The notes: generated from the letters alone by a model not told the origin. DNA of 64,000 nt from Marivita sp041725935 (GCA_041725935.1 JBGRQD010000008.1:124001-188000), one strand, 5' to 3'. Shown: positions 53,061 through 62,049, counted from the stretch's first letter. Program-made: numbers and translations.

Positions 53061-53855
53061 ATGAGACAGACCCAGATTGCAGCCCTTGTATCGGTGCCGC
53101 TGTTGCTTGGCGTCGGCTGGACGGTCAGCGCGCAGGATTTCTCAGGCGGGCCGAACATCCAGACGCTGGAGGACCGGCTCGAGGATGACGGCGTCGCCTT
53201 CAACGCCAGGGTGGAGCGTCAGCCAAATGACGATCTGCTCGAACTCGGGCGGCTTGTGGCGATGGGCGGGGCCGAAAACGGCGGATCTGGCATGGCCTGC
53301 ATCACCTGCCACGGCACCGACGGGCATGGCGACGGGTCTGGCGCATTCCCGAGGTTGGACGGCCAACCGGGGTGGTATCTCTACAAGCAATTGATGGACT
53401 ACGCGAGCGAAGCGCGACCGAACAAGGTGATGACCCCGATCTCGCAGCGCCTGACGGAACATGAGATGGAAGCGGTTGCGGACTACTATGGAGCGATGCC
53501 AACCGGCACCGTTCCCAAGCACGGTGATGTCGCCGGGACCGACCTGCAATGGGGTGGTCAGCTTGCCGCCGTCGGGTCAGCGGAAGAGGGCATTCCCGCC
53601 TGTGTGAACTGTCACGGCGCCAACGGGACCGGGCTTGCGCCTTCGGTGCCCTATCTTGCCGGACAATATGCCAGCTACATGGAATTGCAGCTTCAGCTCT
53701 GGAAAGACGGCGTCCGCGACAACGATGCGATGAACGTCATGTCGTCGATCGCCAGCAAGATGGACGAGAGCGACATGCGCGCGGTGTCTGAATATTATTC
53801 CCGCGTCACGTCGGAAGAGGCGCAGATCGCGCCCGACATGGCGGCGGCGGAGTAA
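53061..53855 (+). CDS. Diheme cytochrome c, dehydrogenase subunit
   Basis: A 264-residue cytochrome: signal peptide 1-25 (VSAQ-D), heme sites CITCH (about residue 80) and CVNCH (about 182), c4-like helices LDGQPGWYLYKQLMDYASE and LAGQYASYMELQLQLWKDG. GGAGACC precedes the ATG. It shares the DNDAMNVMSSIASKM-type ending with the amine oxidase operon cytochrome at 37514. Likely electron link between flavoprotein and oxidase. Confidence 0.9.
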   Translation: MRQTQIAALVSVPLLLGVGWTVSAQDFSGGPNIQTLEDRLEDDGVAFNARVERQPNDDLLELGRLVAMGGAENGGSGMACITCHGTDGHGDGSGAFPRLDGQPGWYLYKQLMDYASEARPNKVMTPISQRLTEHEMEAVADYYGAMPTGTVPKHGDVAGTDLQWGGQLAAVGSAEEGIPACVNCHGANGTGLAPSVPYLAGQYASYMELQLQLWKDGVRDNDAMNVMSSIASKMDESDMRAVSEYYSRVTSEEAQIAPDMAAAE

Positions 53856-53861
53856 GGCCCA

Positions 53862-54383
53862 ATGGCAAGCGATGACCGCCACTCCAGCCTGTGGGCTGTC
53901 GGGTTCTGGCTGATTGCCGGCCTTGTGCTATCGGCGGTTATCGGTGTCTGGGCGCTTGGCACGCCGGGCCGCGACCCGGTTGGCAACGCGGTTCTGACGG
54001 CGCAGACGGCGCTGCGCGACTCCACCGATTTCCTGCGCGCCGGACCGGTTGATGGTGCCCCCGACTGGGAAGCGGCGAGCATGGTCGTGCAGGGGGGTGA
54101 TGCCGAGCGGGGCGCGTCGCTGATCGAACAGCACGGTTGCGGATCGTGCCACGTCATTCCGGGCATCCCGCGCGCGCATGGCTCGGTGGGGCCGAACCTC
54201 GCCGGGTTGCGCGACCGGGCCTATGTCGCGGGCGTGTTGCCGAACCGGCCCGGTGATCTTGTCGGGTGGCTGATGAACCCGACGGTGCATTCGCCGCAGA
54301 CGGCGATGCCCGATCTCGGCCTCTCCGAGCCCGAGGGTCGGGACATGGCCGCTTATCTCTACACCTTGCAGGCCAGCCGATGA
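53862..54383 (+). CDS. Membrane-anchored monoheme cytochrome c
   Basis: A 173-residue protein with one N-terminal membrane anchor (about 12-32) and a class I cytochrome domain, CGSCH at about residue 92, with MNPTVHSPQTAMPDLGLSE carrying the distal Met. It overlaps the next gene (ATGA). Position between dehydrogenase cytochrome and oxidase subunit II suggests it relays electrons to the oxidase. Confidence 0.9.
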   Translation: MASDDRHSSLWAVGFWLIAGLVLSAVIGVWALGTPGRDPVGNAVLTAQTALRDSTDFLRAGPVDGAPDWEAASMVVQGGDAERGASLIEQHGCGSCHVIPGIPRAHGSVGPNLAGLRDRAYVAGVLPNRPGDLVGWLMNPTVHSPQTAMPDLGLSEPEGRDMAAYLYTLQASR

Positions 54384-55312
54384 CGCCCACGCTTGACCAG
54401 TTCGGATCGCAGACAACCTATGCCGAAGCCGGGGTCGGCGCGGCGAAGACGCTTGTGCTCACCAATGGCATGACCGTTATCGGTCTTGCCATTTTCGTCT
54501 TCGTGATGGCCGTCGCGGTCTTTGCATGGCGCTTCAACGGTGGTGGGCGCAGTTGGTGGATTGTCGGTGGGGGCATCCTGTTTCCGGTGGCCACACTTCT
54601 GGCCCTGACGGTGGTGTCGGCCACGACATTGCGCGCGATCACCGATGGCCCCGGCTCCGATAGCCCGGTGATCGAGGTAACGGGACACCAATACTGGTGG
54701 GACGTGGTACATGATCCCGACACGCGGGCGCTGCGTGACGCGAACGAAATTATCCTGCCGGTGAACACGCCGGTGACGCTGCGTCTGCTGTCCAATGACG
54801 TGATCCATTCCTTTTGGGTGCCGTCCATCTCGGGCAAGATGGACATGATCCCCGGACGCATCAACGAACTCACGGTCACCGCAACCGAGGAAGGCCGGTT
54901 CCGGGGCCAATGCGCCGAGTTCTGCGGCCTGTCGCATCCCCTCATGGCATTCGAGGTCGTGGTTCTTTCAGCGGAGGACTACGCTGCCTATCTCGACACC
55001 CTTGAAGACGAAGCCCGCGATGCCGTCACGCCGCAAGAGCGGCGCGGCAAGGAGGTGTTTCTGACGTCTGGCTGCACCGCCTGTCACGCGGTGCGGGGCG
55101 TGTCCGAGAACGGACGGCTTGGCCCGGACCTGTCGCGCGTCGGTGCACGGGCGAGCCTTGGCGCCGGGATGTGGCGGATGAATCTTGGCAACCTTGCTGG
55201 TTGGATCGCCGATGTTGGCGACATGAAACCCGGCGCGCAGATGCCGTCCTACAATCACCTGAGCGGCCCTGATCTGCGCGCTGTCTCGACCTGGTTGGAG
55301 AGCCTGAAATGA
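54380..55312 (+). CDS. ctaC: caa3-type cytochrome oxidase subunit II fused to cytochrome c
   Basis: A 310-residue protein with two membrane segments (about 28-50 and 60-82) and a CuA domain: GHQYWWDV, the ligand His in NDVIHSFWVP, and C178, E180, C182, H186, M189 in CAEFCGLSHPLM. A C-terminal cytochrome c domain has C232-T-A-C-H236 and a later MPSYNHL Met. The fused heme c defines the caa3 group and lets the oxidase accept electrons from periplasmic cytochromes. No lipoprotein cysteine is visible. Overlaps both neighbours by 4 nt. Confidence 0.95.
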   Translation: MTPTLDQFGSQTTYAEAGVGAAKTLVLTNGMTVIGLAIFVFVMAVAVFAWRFNGGGRSWWIVGGGILFPVATLLALTVVSATTLRAITDGPGSDSPVIEVTGHQYWWDVVHDPDTRALRDANEIILPVNTPVTLRLLSNDVIHSFWVPSISGKMDMIPGRINELTVTATEEGRFRGQCAEFCGLSHPLMAFEVVVLSAEDYAAYLDTLEDEARDAVTPQERRGKEVFLTSGCTACHAVRGVSENGRLGPDLSRVGARASLGAGMWRMNLGNLAGWIADVGDMKPGAQMPSYNHLSGPDLRAVSTWLESLK

Positions 55313-57828
55313 CCACCACGGACCATGTCGAACGCTATTCCGGAAGCCGCAAGGGCGAGCCGGGCAAGTCGATGGAAGAGATCTGGGCCACGCCCACCGG
55401 GTTTCGTTACTGGTCGTCGGTCAGCCACCGAGTCGTTGGCAAGCGGTTCATTTATACCGGCTTTGCGTTCTTCCTGATCGCCGGGTTCCTGGCGCTTCTG
55501 GTGCGCACCCAGTTGATCGTTCCCGGCAACACGTTCCTCGACAGCGAGACCTACAACCAAGTCTTCACCATGCACGGAACGTTGATGATGTTCCTGTTCG
55601 CCATTCCCATCCTCGAAGGGTTCGCAGTCTACCTGATCCCGATGATGCTGGGCGCGCGCGACCTGATCTTTCCGCGATTGGGGCAGTTCGGTTATTACTG
55701 TTACCTTTTTGGCGGCATCATCGTGCTATCCTCGTTCCTGTTCGACGCGGCGCCGGATGGCGGGTGGTTCATGTATGTGCCGCTCTCGACCAACGCCTTC
55801 ACGCCGGGCTTGTCGGCCGATTTCTGGCTCATCGGCATCACCTTCGCCGAGATCGCATCGGTCACGGCGGCGGTCGAGCTGATCGCCGCGATCCTGTGCG
55901 CGCGCGCGCCGGGGATGAGCCTGACCAAAATGCCGATCTTCGCGTGGTACATCCTTGTGACCGCGTTCATGATCGCCATCGGCTTTCCGCCGCTCATCAT
56001 CGGGTCGATCCTGCTGGAGGCGAACCGCCTGCTGGGGTTGCCGTTTTTTGACCCGACGGTCGGGGGCGATCCGCTCTTGTGGCAGCACCTGTTCTGGCTT
56101 TTCGGCCATCCCGAGGTCTACATCATCTTCCTGCCAGCGGCGGGCATGGTGGCCACCATATTGCCGACCTTCGTGGGCAAACCGCTTTTCGGCTATGGGT
56201 TCATCGTCGCGGCGGTGTTGTCGATGGGGTTCATCAGCTTCGGCCTTTGGGCGCACCACATGTTTGCCACGGGCTTGCCGATCCTGTCGCTGTCGCTGTT
56301 CTCGGCGGCGTCGACGATGGTGGCGATCCCGACGGGGATCCAGATCTTCGCCTTCCTCGCAACCTTGGCGCAGGGCAAACCGCGCATGGCAACGCCGATG
56401 CTGTTTGTCATGGGATTCCTGTTCATCTTCGTTCTGGGCGGGCTGACGGGTGTGATGCTGGCCAGCGTGCCGTTCAACTGGCAGGCGCATGACAGCTATT
56501 TCGTCGTCGCCCACCTGCATTACGTGTTGATCGGGGGCATGGTGTTTCCGCTGTTTGCGGCCTTCTATTACTGGGTGCCGAATTTCACCGGGCGGATGAT
56601 GTCCGAGCGGATTGGGAAATGGGTGTTCTGGCTGATGTTCATCGGCTTCAACGCGACCTTCTTCCTGATGCATGTCACGGGCCTGCGCGGGATGCCGCGC
56701 CGGATCGCCACTTATCCCGAAGGGTTGGGTTGGGACCGGCTCAACATGCTCAGCACGCTGGGCAGCTACATCCTTGCTGCCGGTGTCGCGCTGTTCGTGT
56801 TTGATTTCTTCCGCCATCTGAAACGTGGCAAACCGGCGGGGCGCGATCCGTGGGGCGCGGGAACGATGGAGTGGCTTTATCCCACTGTTCCGATAGGCTT
56901 CAACTTCCACGCCATTCCCCCGGTCGAAAGCCGCGAGCCGCTTTGGGACCAGCCGCAGATGATGGCGGGCAGGGCCGAAGATGTCGAAGGTGTCCTGCCG
57001 CGTGTGAACGATGGCCGCCGCGAAACACTTGGCTGCGATCCGGTCAGCGGCACGCCCTTGCAAGTCCTGCGCCTGCCGCATCCCACGTTCATTCCGATGT
57101 TCACCGCTTTCTGCATCGCCGTTGCCGCTGCTGCGACGCTGGCCAGCGCCTATTGGGTGACGCTGGTGGGCGGGATCGGCATGATGATCGGCTTTACCCT
57201 CTGGGCTTGGGAGCCGTCGGACAGCGGCGTGACGCGCGATATCGGACTGGGATATGTGCTGCCGGTCAATGTCGTGGAAAAGCGCAGTCACATGCACATC
57301 GCGGTCGTGGGCATGATGCTGGTGCTTTACGCGCTGTTTGGGTCGTTGATCTTTGCACTTCTGTACCTTTGGAATTCCTACCCGGTATTCGCCGCACAAA
57401 CCGGACAGCCGGTGATCTTCTGGACCGGCTCGGCGCTTCTGGCGGGGGTGCTCCTGATCTTGGCAGGCATTTTCAACCGGACGCTTGCTGTGGCGGATCG
57501 GATCGGCGCGGCGCTTGGTCTGAACGTGCTAGTTGCGGTGACTGCCGTCGCTTCGGGCGGGCTTCTGGCGTTGGCGCTGGTCGCGACGGATCCGTGGGGC
57601 ACAGCCCTCGGTGCCACTATGTGGGCGACCGTGGTGTTCGTCGGCGTGAACCTGTTCGTCACGCTCTACTGGGCGCTGTTCAACGCTGTGCGCAAGAGCA
57701 CCGGCTGTATCGGAGCGGGACAAAGCCTGCCGGATTACAACCTTGCAACCTTCGCGAAGGGCACGGGTGCGATGGTGGTCATCACCGCGGGGCTGTTCCT
57801 AGCGGCATCGCTGGGAGGGCTGGGATGA
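55309..57828 (+). CDS. Cytochrome c oxidase subunit I fused to subunit III
   Basis: An 839-residue catalytic subunit. Heme and copper ligands are in place: H89 (MHGT, heme a), H267 and Y271 in GHPEVY (CuB and the cross-linked Tyr), H316/H317 (CuB), H402 (heme a3) and H404 (heme a) in AHLHYV. The GHPEVY glutamate (E269) marks type A. After about residue 560 the protein continues with six to seven membrane segments corresponding to subunit III (HMHIAVVGMMLVLYALFGSL), as in CoxN-type I+III fusions, so no separate subunit III is needed. Confidence 0.95.
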   Translation: MTTTDHVERYSGSRKGEPGKSMEEIWATPTGFRYWSSVSHRVVGKRFIYTGFAFFLIAGFLALLVRTQLIVPGNTFLDSETYNQVFTMHGTLMMFLFAIPILEGFAVYLIPMMLGARDLIFPRLGQFGYYCYLFGGIIVLSSFLFDAAPDGGWFMYVPLSTNAFTPGLSADFWLIGITFAEIASVTAAVELIAAILCARAPGMSLTKMPIFAWYILVTAFMIAIGFPPLIIGSILLEANRLLGLPFFDPTVGGDPLLWQHLFWLFGHPEVYIIFLPAAGMVATILPTFVGKPLFGYGFIVAAVLSMGFISFGLWAHHMFATGLPILSLSLFSAASTMVAIPTGIQIFAFLATLAQGKPRMATPMLFVMGFLFIFVLGGLTGVMLASVPFNWQAHDSYFVVAHLHYVLIGGMVFPLFAAFYYWVPNFTGRMMSERIGKWVFWLMFIGFNATFFLMHVTGLRGMPRRIATYPEGLGWDRLNMLSTLGSYILAAGVALFVFDFFRHLKRGKPAGRDPWGAGTMEWLYPTVPIGFNFHAIPPVESREPLWDQPQMMAGRAEDVEGVLPRVNDGRRETLGCDPVSGTPLQVLRLPHPTFIPMFTAFCIAVAAAATLASAYWVTLVGGIGMMIGFTLWAWEPSDSGVTRDIGLGYVLPVNVVEKRSHMHIAVVGMMLVLYALFGSLIFALLYLWNSYPVFAAQTGQPVIFWTGSALLAGVLLILAGIFNRTLAVADRIGAALGLNVLVAVTAVASGGLLALALVATDPWGTALGATMWATVVFVGVNLFVTLYWALFNAVRKSTGCIGAGQSLPDYNLATFAKGTGAMVVITAGLFLAASLGGLG

Positions 57829-58133
57829 CCATTCTTGGCCGACAGATCTGGGCACTGACCCTCCCTGCCCTCGCATGGACCGTGCATTTCATCGCGATCT
57901 ACGCGCTGATCTCGGCGGCCTGCGCAGAGCGCGGCCTGATCGACATGCCGCTGGTGTTCATTCTCGGGGTCGTGGCCACAATGCTGTGCGGCATCGTCGC
58001 GATCTGGCCCGCGATACGCCCCCCCTCTGGCGATGCGCTGCGGCTTGCAGTGCGCCTGAGCGCGATGATCTTCGCACTCGCGATCCTGTTCGATGCGCTG
58101 CCCCTGATCTATTCGTCCAGCTGTGGAGGATAA
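57825..58133 (+). CDS. Small three- to four-span membrane protein in the oxidase operon
   Basis: A 102-residue hydrophobic protein starting at an ATG that overlaps the subunit I+III stop (ATGA). Membrane segments lie at about residues 10-33, 42-63 and 76-97. I do not recognise a family. It fits between oxidase and CtaG where other operons carry subunit IV or an assembly factor, so one of these roles is inferred from position. The conserved-looking Cys residues (C33, C55, C100) could be noted. Confidence 0.75.
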   Translation: MTILGRQIWALTLPALAWTVHFIAIYALISAACAERGLIDMPLVFILGVVATMLCGIVAIWPAIRPPSGDALRLAVRLSAMIFALAILFDALPLIYSSSCGG

Positions 58134-58134
58134 C

Positions 58135-58872
58135 ATGACCCCCGACACCTACATTCCCTATTGCGGCACGCCCCCGGCCCCCGATGAATGGCTGACCCGC
58201 TGGACTTTCGAGCCCGGATTGCTGATCGGACTTGCGGTCGCGGCGGCACTGATCCTGTGGCGTTCAGACGGGGTGGCCCGGCAGCGCGGTCTGGCTGGTT
58301 GGGCGCTGGTGGCGGTGCTGTTCGTTTCGCCACTCTGCGCGTTGTCGATGGCGCTGTTTTCGGCGCGGGTCGGGCAGCACCTTCTGTTGACGCTGATCGC
58401 CGCCCCGCTGCTCGCGCAAATGTGGCAGCACCGGGTGCCATCGACCAAGATCGCGGCGATTGTCTTTGCCGCGCTGTTCTGGGTCTGGCACGCCCCAATG
58501 CCCTACGCATGGACGCTGCAATCGGATCTCGCCTACTGGTCAATGCATCTGAGCCTGCTGGGCAGCGCCGTCGCCCTCTGGGCTGGTCTGCAACACCGCA
58601 TCGCGACACAACCATTCGAGTCGATTATCGTTCTCGCCGCCACGGCAGCGCAGATGACCATGCTTGCGGTGCTGTTAATCTTTGCGCCGTCGGCCTGGCA
58701 TGTCTGGCACGAAGTCGGTGCAATGTCCTGGGGGCTGTCCGGCATGGCGGATCAGGCGTTCGCGGGCGCTCTGATGTGGGTCGCGGGAGGGGTATTGATG
58801 CTCGGGGCGGTGTTGCTGCTCACACAAAGCTTCCTGCGCAAGCAAGCTGCTGGAACGGGTCACACCGTCTGA
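58135..58872 (+). CDS. ctaG: Cytochrome oxidase assembly protein, caa3_CtaG family
   Basis: A 245-residue membrane protein with six to seven segments and the caa3_CtaG pattern: YCGTPPAPDEWLTRWTFEP at the start, FVSPLCALSMALFSARVGQHLLLTLIAAPLL and FWVWHAPMPYAWTLQ, with His residues that probably handle copper. Required in relatives for assembly of caa3 oxidase. GGAGGATAAC precedes ATG 58135, one nt after the stop of the previous gene. It ends the operon. Confidence 0.92.
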   Translation: MTPDTYIPYCGTPPAPDEWLTRWTFEPGLLIGLAVAAALILWRSDGVARQRGLAGWALVAVLFVSPLCALSMALFSARVGQHLLLTLIAAPLLAQMWQHRVPSTKIAAIVFAALFWVWHAPMPYAWTLQSDLAYWSMHLSLLGSAVALWAGLQHRIATQPFESIIVLAATAAQMTMLAVLLIFAPSAWHVWHEVGAMSWGLSGMADQAFAGALMWVAGGVLMLGAVLLLTQSFLRKQAAGTGHTV

Positions 58873-58928
58873 ACGTGTTACGCCCTGTTCAACAGCACGC
58901 GTGGTATTTGGAAAAGGGGGCGATGCTG

Positions 58929-60407
58929 TCACGTCTCGTTTTGGAACATGTTGGACAGGATACGTCCAGCCTTGAACGGGCGCCAACGTTGAGCAGGACG
59001 TTCCGGGTCCAGCAATTCATTTTCCCCAAGAAAATTGTCTTCAGCATAGTTTAGGTTCTCTGCTTCAAACGGCACCAATGTTCGGCCTTCGCCACGTAAG
59101 GTTTCGATCGTTGCAATCAGCGAGCCTTCGGATTGCTGCAAACAGTCTTCAAACCTTTCCTGGGAGACGTCGAGATGCTCGGAAAGCAGATCGCTTCGCA
59201 ATGCCAGAATTTTCCAGCGAATTTCTTCGTCACTCTGGCTGTTGGTCGTGGCCTCGATCGAGAGGTCACATTCGGTATCAAGCCCCATGGAACGATTGCT
59301 GAGGTTTGAGGACCCGACGCGGAGCAACCGGTCGTCGCAGATCACAATCTTGGCGTGAACATAAATTGGCGTGCCCTGTTCGGCCACGGGCGTATAAAGT
59401 TTGAAACGGTGATGAATGTCGGCCTCGTTGATCATTCCAAGAAGACGCGCACGGGACGATCCCATAACCTCTTCTTCAAGCCAACCGTCGGCGGACTCGG
59501 GATTTACGATGACGATTTCCGGTCCGTCCGGTTCGCCAAGCCGCATCGCGATTGCGTCCGCGATCCGGCGCGATGCGAAGTATTGGCTTTCGATGTAAAG
59601 GTGTCGATCTGCGGACTTCACGATCTCAAGGTAAAGGTTTTCGATCTCGTGAATGGCCTCCCGGTCTTTGTAGGCTGGCACGGTTCGGGAAATCGCAACA
59701 TCAATATCTGTAAAGTTTGCCGTCAGACCTTCTGGCCAGATCGCATCTCGTTGGGGGGGAATCTCAAGAGCTTCGCCGGTAGCATCGTTCCATCTCGCGC
59801 GGGCGAGATCGCCCAACGCGCGCGCGGCGTCGCCTGCAATTGCTGTGGTTGCATCATGCCATGGACCGTATGACCGGCCCGTTGTCGGCCTCTGGCGCAG
59901 GTCGTTGGTGTCAAGATGTTCACGCGTGTCCCAACGTTCGGCTGTTACATCGATCCCCCCGCAGAAAGCCAGCGCATCATCAATGACGACAATTTTCTGG
60001 TGGTGTGCAGCACCGCTTGGATGAGCATGATCAAGCTTCAGCCTGATCCGGGACGTAAACGCCCAATCCAGGATCTTGAGCGGCGTCGACCCGCGTGCCA
60101 GCGTCTGAAGAACACCGGTGTCCCATTCCAACATGTAGATTTGCAATTCCGGATGCTGTTTTGTCAGCCATCCCAGAAAGTCGCCCAGGCGATCCGGCAT
60201 ATCATCTGTTTCACATCGGTTCAGCGATATTCGCGTATCGAATTCCCAGCCAATCATAACGATGCTGTGCCGTGCCTGCTGCATCGCCGAGCGAAGGGCG
60301 GGAAAGTAACCAGCTGCGTCTATGATGACGGACACCCGATCGGCGTGTTCGGTTCGCCAACATGTCTCACCGTTTCGGAGTATGGCTACGGGCGAACGAC
60401 GGCTCAC
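58929..60407 (-). CDS. Phospholipase D family protein
   Basis: A 492-residue protein with both HKD motifs: HHQKIVVIDD (H136, K138) followed by GGID, and VHAKIVICDD (H351, K353) followed by GSSNLSNRS, the form found in eukaryote-like bacterial PLDs. No signal peptide is visible. GTG 60407 is taken as start because AAGGGG lies 6 nt upstream and a near-consensus EcfG promoter ends 46 nt before it; an upstream ATG at 60512 would lie above that promoter. It probably hydrolyses or transfers phosphatidyl groups of membrane lipids. Confidence 0.88.
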   Translation of the reverse strand: MSRRSPVAILRNGETCWRTEHADRVSVIIDAAGYFPALRSAMQQARHSIVMIGWEFDTRISLNRCETDDMPDRLGDFLGWLTKQHPELQIYMLEWDTGVLQTLARGSTPLKILDWAFTSRIRLKLDHAHPSGAAHHQKIVVIDDALAFCGGIDVTAERWDTREHLDTNDLRQRPTTGRSYGPWHDATTAIAGDAARALGDLARARWNDATGEALEIPPQRDAIWPEGLTANFTDIDVAISRTVPAYKDREAIHEIENLYLEIVKSADRHLYIESQYFASRRIADAIAMRLGEPDGPEIVIVNPESADGWLEEEVMGSSRARLLGMINEADIHHRFKLYTPVAEQGTPIYVHAKIVICDDRLLRVGSSNLSNRSMGLDTECDLSIEATTNSQSDEEIRWKILALRSDLLSEHLDVSQERFEDCLQQSEGSLIATIETLRGEGRTLVPFEAENLNYAEDNFLGENELLDPERPAQRWRPFKAGRILSNMFQNET

Positions 60408-60452
60408 TTTAATCCCCTTAAAATTGAATGATTTTCTGGTTTGTATGAGCCT

Positions 60453-60478
60453 AACACAGCACTCACATCCAAGGTTCC
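60453..60478 (-). promoter_or_regulatory. EcfG-type promoter, one mismatch, phospholipase D
   Basis: Minus strand GGAAC (60478-60474), 17 nt, TGTT (60456-60453), 46 nt before the GTG start at 60407. Confidence 0.6.
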
Positions 60479-60529
60479 GCATCCAGCAGATGGTGTTTGC
60501 CCGCAACCGCAAAACAACGCTTTGACACC

Positions 60530-60784
60530 AGCTAGAGTGCTACATTGATCGGGATAAGAGAAAAACAGGCGGGTCTGTCCTAGGTTGGCGAGGCCTTGGT
60601 GACCGCATTGTACAATGATCCTATCGACTGCCCCCAAGAGCCAGTGTGACTGGCCCGAGACCTTCACGACAGCTTTGTCGAGATGCCAGACATTGCCAAG
60701 GCGCAGCTGACAGGGACGCAGAGCGTGAGCGATGATCTCCGGCGGAAATCGGTGGCGTTTGTAGCTGATGTTCTCTGTTTGCAT
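60530..60784 (-). pseudogene. IS6-family transposase remnant with internal deletion
   Basis: The minus strand reads ISYKRHRFPPEIIAHA, the start of IS6/IS26-type transposases in this group, and then directly GNVWHLDKAVVKVSGQSHWL, which is the first catalytic Asp block (DVWHLDEVVV) normally about 70 residues later. About 200 bp are deleted between them and the sequence loses similarity after about 60600. Not functional. Confidence 0.75.
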
Positions 60785-60866
60785 CGACACCACCTGCGCA
60801 CAGGTCAATCAACCAGCAACCATAGGGCATGTGACGTGACAACGCCCCGAGAAGTTATTATCCGGC

Positions 60867-61691
60867 TCAACGTGCAGCGTCGATTTTGTCTTTCAGCGTT
60901 TCGACCTGACCATCCATCGTGCGCGGAATAATTCGATAAGCCGCATTCACGAAACAGAAGAACGCAAACCCCAGAAGCGCAACGCAAATAAGCACAATCA
61001 GCACGTTGCCGAAGGGCAAGGATGCGATCCAGTCAAATGCTTCGCCGATACCCCCTGCCGATTGTTCTGAACCTCTTCGAGCTGCGGCAAAGAGGAAGCC
61101 ACCAATGATCACCACAAGGACACCTTGCGCGGCAACACCGGCGCGTAACGCCCAGTCCCAGTTTCGGGTAAAATGGTTGGCCCGTAGATTGGCGCGATAG
61201 GACGAATTGATAGCCTTGTGTAAATAATACAGCCCGGCACCCAAGGTACACAGCGCCGCGAAACCAACAATCCACTGACCGCCCGGCCAGTCCAGCACCC
61301 GCGCGGTGACCGAAGTGACGCCACCCTGCCCGTTGCCGCTTTTCCGACCAAGCACGATGAAAAGCGCAAGCGCACCCAAAGCACCATGGGTGAGGCCCGT
61401 CACAACCATACCGACACGCGCGATGACACCTTCGCCATCGGACCCATATTCCTCAAGATCCGCAAATGCATCCATGACCCGCCAGAGCGCATAGGTGAAA
61501 AGGCCAATCGCGACCAGACAAAGGACAGCCATTCCAGCCGTACTGTCTGATAAACGCTCCAAGGCGCTGCCGGGTCCTTTGGCCTGACCGCCTTGCCAAA
61601 TAGCCCATAACGAAATACTCGCCACGGTCAGGTAAGTGATACCGCGACCGCTGTATCCGATGCGCATGATCGTCTTTGTAATATCCGCCAC
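60867..61691 (-). CDS. DUF1206 membrane protein
   Basis: A 274-residue protein built of three repeats of a paired membrane-segment unit, about residues 8-75, 92-160 and 180-255, each starting with a G/A-rich helix after an R-x-G-(Y/M/V) turn (RIGYSGRGITYL, RVGMVVTGLTHG, RAGVAAQGVLVV). This triple repeat is the DUF1206 family layout; function is unknown. An EcfG-like box with one mismatch lies upstream. Confidence 0.88.
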   Translation of the reverse strand: MADITKTIMRIGYSGRGITYLTVASISLWAIWQGGQAKGPGSALERLSDSTAGMAVLCLVAIGLFTYALWRVMDAFADLEEYGSDGEGVIARVGMVVTGLTHGALGALALFIVLGRKSGNGQGGVTSVTARVLDWPGGQWIVGFAALCTLGAGLYYLHKAINSSYRANLRANHFTRNWDWALRAGVAAQGVLVVIIGGFLFAAARRGSEQSAGGIGEAFDWIASLPFGNVLIVLICVALLGFAFFCFVNAAYRIIPRTMDGQVETLKDKIDAAR

Positions 61692-61730
61692 TTACTGGTC
61701 CCCCAAAGTCTCTTTGAAATCTGCAAAGAC

Positions 61731-61755
61731 AACGCGTCGCCATACATTCAGTTCA
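61731..61755 (-). promoter_or_regulatory. EcfG-like promoter, one mismatch, DUF1206 gene
   Basis: Minus strand TGAAC (61755-61751), 16 nt, CGTT (61734-61731), 40 nt before the ATG at 61691. Confidence 0.5.
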
Positions 61756-61956
61756 TATTTCATCACTAAAGCGCCAAAGAGCGTCCAACCGACTTGTAAG
61801 ATTTTCGCGTAATATCTGATCCATGCCGCCTTGATCAGCGCGTCCAGCATTGGTCTGCGAATTGGATTGAAACACGTTCATCCGATGCTTTGGAATAACG
61901 GCCGCCCAAACTCATTTTAAAGCTTTTTGTTCCAACTTTAAATTTCGCCGGAGATT

Positions 61957-61982
61957 GGAACACGCACAGGTCGGCCAAGGTT
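61957..61982 (+). promoter_or_regulatory. EcfG-like promoter, one mismatch, PRC-barrel gene
   Basis: GGAAC (61957-61961), 17 nt, GGTT (61979-61982), 67 nt before the ATG at 62050. Confidence 0.4.
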
Positions 61983-62049
61983 TTTACACCAATCGTTGCC
62001 ACTGCGGCGACGAGGCAATCTAGTGAAGATTTCAAGAAAGGTTCAACTC

